From: Hydractinia symbiolongicarpus
Lineage: Eukaryota; Cnidaria; Hydrozoa; Anthoathecata; Hydractiniidae
DNA length: 64,000 nt
Assembly: GCF_029227915.1 (NCBI RefSeq)
Contig: NC_079876.1
Coordinates: 38,857,828 to 38,921,827 of the forward strand
Reading direction: 5' to 3'
This document shows, piece after piece, positions 61,164-64,000 of this stretch. The stretch's first letter is position 1. The number at the start of each line of letters is the position of its first letter. Below the pieces are notes generated by a model. The model was not told the DNA's origin. It saw nothing but the letters and a program-made list of their open reading frames with translations, and searched no databases. Made by a program: the position numbers and the translations under genes.

Positions 61164-64000
61164 TCTTTTATTCAGCGTCTCATCAAAAATGAAAACATTT
61201 TTAAAAACTACAAGTCTCATGCGTTGTAGTGTTGAAAAAATAATTTAAAAAATCGTTCGAGAAATGAGTTTACACCCTGGGTTCTTTCTTTGTATACTTT
61301 TGACTATACGGGCCGAGTCTGAGATTTACGGGAAATCGCAAGTTTTCGTTTGCCGGCGATTAAACCACTTTCATTAAGCGTCTCATCAAAAATGAAGAGA
61401 TTTTTAAAAACTACAAGTCTCATGCGTTTTAGTGGTGAAAAAATAATTTAAAACTTCGTTAGGGAAATGAGTTTACTCACTGGGTACTTTCCTTGTATAC
61501 TTTTGACTATACGGGCCGAGACAGGGATTTACGGGAAATCGCAGGTTTTCGTTTGCCGGCGAATAAAATTCTTTTATTCAGCGTCTCATCAAAAATGAAA
61601 ACATTTTGGAAAACTACAAGTCTCATGCGTTGTAGTGGTGAAAAAATAATTTAAAAAATCGTTCGAGAAATGAGTTTACACCCTGGGTTCTTTCTTTGTA
61701 TACTTTTGACTATACGGGCCGAGTCTGAGATTTACGGGAAATCGCAAGTTTTCGTTTGCCGGCGATTAAACCACTTTCATTAAGCGTCTCATCAAAAATG
61801 AAGAGATTTTTAAAAACTACAAGTCTCATGCGTTTTAGTGGTGAAAAAATAATTAAAAACTTCGTTAGGGAAATGAGTTTACTCACTGGGTACTTTCCTT
61901 GTATACTTTTGACTATACGGGCCGAGACAGGGATTTACGGGAAATCGCAGGTTTTCGTTTGCCGGCGATTAAAATTCTTTTATTCAGCGTCTCATCAAAA
62001 ATGAAAACATTTTGGAAAACTACAAGTCTCATGCGTTGTAGTGGTGAAAAAATAATTTAAGAAATCGTTCGCGAAATGAGTTTACACCCTGGGTTCTTTC
62101 TTTGTATACTTTTGACTATACGGGACGAGTCTAGGATTTACGGGAAATCGCAGGTCTTCGTTTGCCGGCGATTAAACCACTTTCATTAAGCCTCTCATCA
62201 AAAATGAAAAGATTTCTGAAAACTACAAGTCTCATGCGTTTTAGTGGTGAAAAAATAATTTAAAAAATCGTTCGGGAAATGAGTTTACTCCCTGCGTACT
62301 TTCTTTATCTACTTTTGACTATACGGGACGAGTCCGGGATTTACGGGAAATCGCAGGTTTTCGTTTGCCGGCGATTAAACTTCTTTTATTCATCGTCTCA
62401 TCAAAAATGAAAACATTTTGAAAACTACAAGTCTCATGCGTTTTAGTGGTGAAAAAATAAATTAAAAAATCGTTAGGGAAATGAGTTTACTCACTGGGTA
62501 CTTTCCTTGTATACTTTTGACTATACGGGCCGAGACCGGGATTTACGGGAAATCGCGGATTTTCGTTTGCCGGCGATTAAACTTCTTTTATTCAGCGTCT
62601 CATCAAAAATGAAAACATTTTTAAAAACTACAAGTCTCATGCGTTGTAGTGGTGAAAAAATAATTTAGAAAATCGTTCGCGAAATGAGTTTACACCCTGG
62701 GTTCTTTCTTTGTATACTTTGGACTATACGGGCCGAGTCTGGGATTTACGGGAAATCGCAGGTTTTCGTTTGCCGGCGATTAAACCACTTTCATTAAGCG
62801 TCTCATCAAAAATGAAAAGATTTCTGAAAATTACAAGTCTCATGCGTTTTAGTGGTGAAAAAATAATTTAAAAAATCGTTCGGGAAATGAGTTTACTCCC
62901 TGGGTACTATCTTTGTATACTTTTGACTATACGGGCCAAGCCCGGGATTTACGGGAAATCGCGGGTTTTCGTTTGGCGGCGATTAAACTTCTTTTATTCA
63001 GCGTCTCGTCAGAAATGAAAACATTTTTGAAAACTACAAGTCTTATGAGTTTTAGTGGTGAAAAATTAATTTAAAAAATCGTTCGGGAAATGAGTTTACA
63101 CCCTGGGTACTTTCTTTGTATACTTTTGACTATACGGGCCGAGTCCGGGATTTACGGGAAATCGCAGGTTTTCGTTTGCCGGCGATTAAACTTCTTTTAT
63201 TCAGCGTCTCATCAAAAATGAAAACATTTTTGAAAACTACAAGTCTCATGCGTTTTAGTGGTGAAAAAATAATTTAAAAATTCGTTAGGGAAATGAGTTT
63301 ACTCACTGGGTACTTTCCTTGTATACTTTTGACTATACGGGCCGAGACCGGGATTTACGGGAAATCGCGGATTTTTGTTTGCCGGCGATTAAACTTCTTT
63401 TATTCAGCGTCTCATCAAAAATGAAAACATTTTTAAAAACTACAAGTCTCATGCGTTGTAGTGGTGAAAAAATAATTTAAAAAATCGTTCGGGAAATGAG
63501 TTTACTCCCTGGGTACTTTCTTTGTATACTTTTGACTATACGGGCCGAGTCCGAGATTTACGTGAAATCGCGGGTTTTCGTTTGCCGGCGATTAAACTTC
63601 TTTTATTCAGCGTCTCATCAAAAATGAAAACATTTTTAAAAACTACAAGTCTCATGGGCTTTAGTGGTGAAATAATAATTTAAAAAATCGTTTGAGACAT
63701 TAGTTTACTCCCTGGGTACTTTCTTTGTATACTTTTGACTACACGGGCCGAGTCCGGGATTTACGGGAAATCGCAGGTTTTCGTTTGCCGGCGATTAAAA
63801 TTCTTTTATTCAGCGTCTCATCAAAAATGAAAACATTTTTGAAAACTACAAGTCTCATGCGTTTTAGTGGTGAAATAATAATTTAAAAAATCGTTCGGGA
63901 AATGAGTTTACTCCCTGGGTACTTTCTTTATCTACTTTTGACTATACGGGCAGAGTCCGAGATTTACGGGAAATCGCAGGTTTTCGTTTGCCGGCGATTA
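61164..64000 (+). repeat. Distal satellite stretch with a 406-bp dimer and a 5-kb-offset copy
   Basis: The cattaagcgtctcatc plus gaagagattttt monomer with its neighbour occurs at about 61367 and 61773, 406 bp apart, with gagacagggattt after each. From about 62.0 kb the order follows 56.8-58.8 kb: gagtctaggattt near 62128 and 56874, tttggcggcg at 62972 and 57909, and cactgggtactttccttg at 63304 and 58241. The array continues past the window. Confidence 0.85.

Larger units (their letters stand above)
27404..64000 (+). repeat. Right satellite array, same monomer, different variant mix
   Basis: About 180 monomers of the same 203-bp satellite, in the same orientation as the left array and continuing the very monomer that the transposon interrupts. 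Characteristic variants are rare or absent on the left: actcacagggtac followed by cattcgactatacgggcc, the gggccaagcccggg form, gaaatcgctggttttcg, cattaagcgt, and loss of the usual stop (ataattgaaaaaatcg). No 192-bp variant was seen here. Instead there are A-run expansions (32.4 and 38 kb) and four 149-bp truncated monomers (59-61 kb). No host gene is visible. The array runs off the end of the window. Confidence 0.98.

Noticed and set aside
1-64000. CRISPR array
   Set aside because: Repeats are about 203 bp, contiguous and without unique spacers, and the window is eukaryotic.
1-64000. Telomeric repeats or rDNA spacer
   Set aside because: No TTAGGG-type tracts and no rRNA coding sequence are visible; the monomer is not a known telomere unit.

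Overview
This 64-kb window is almost entirely one tandem satellite DNA. The monomer is about 203 bp, A+T-rich (76 G+C in the 203-bp consensus I read off), and lies head to tail in one orientation from base 1 to base 64000. By length there are about 118 monomers left of, and about 180 right of, a single 3.44-kb insertion at 23960-27403. I found no tRNA, rRNA, CRISPR array or host gene. Long satellite, a GT-AG intron and a TIR DNA transposon mean a eukaryote. The transposon proteins (a RecQ-type helicase and a fragment resembling DUF6589 proteins) suggest an invertebrate animal such as a cnidarian, sponge or mollusc, but fungi also carry both families, so the organism is not fixed by the sequence.

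Left array (1-23959): 203-bp monomers mixed with twelve 192-bp variants that share one 11-bp deletion. They form higher-order repeats (HORs) of about 1,408 bp (7-mer), 1,610 bp (8-mer), 598 bp (3-mer) and larger duplications of several kb. Right array (27404-64000): a different monomer population with no 192-bp variant. It includes a 27-monomer (5,483-bp) tandem duplication at 30.25-41.6 kb, within which a 408-bp dimer is present twice in one copy and three times in the other; 406-bp dimers at 44-47 kb; an 812-bp HOR at 49-50.5 kb; and a recent 1,517-bp HOR at 58.1-61.2 kb containing 149-bp truncated monomers. This is the expected pattern of unequal exchange and gene conversion.

Insertion (23960-27403): a DNA transposon with terminal inverted repeats of about 82 bp, each of which is itself an imperfect palindrome, flanked by a 7-10 bp target-site duplication (9 bp best). 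It carries two convergent genes. On the plus strand is a RecQ-family superfamily II helicase in two exons, with all main helicase motifs but one frameshift between motifs V and VI. On the minus strand is a 195-residue C-terminal exon resembling DUF6589, the likely transposase or partner protein, with most of its N-terminal part missing. The copy therefore looks like a decayed or internally deleted member of a helicase-encoding transposon family. Its class is uncertain: helicase-bearing Academ-type and MULE-like elements are the candidates I considered.

The two parts are related by history: the transposon landed in the loop of a small dyad present in most monomers, close to where one monomer population gives way to another. 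Many short open frames occur in the satellite, but they are by-products of repetition and I do not annotate them as genes.
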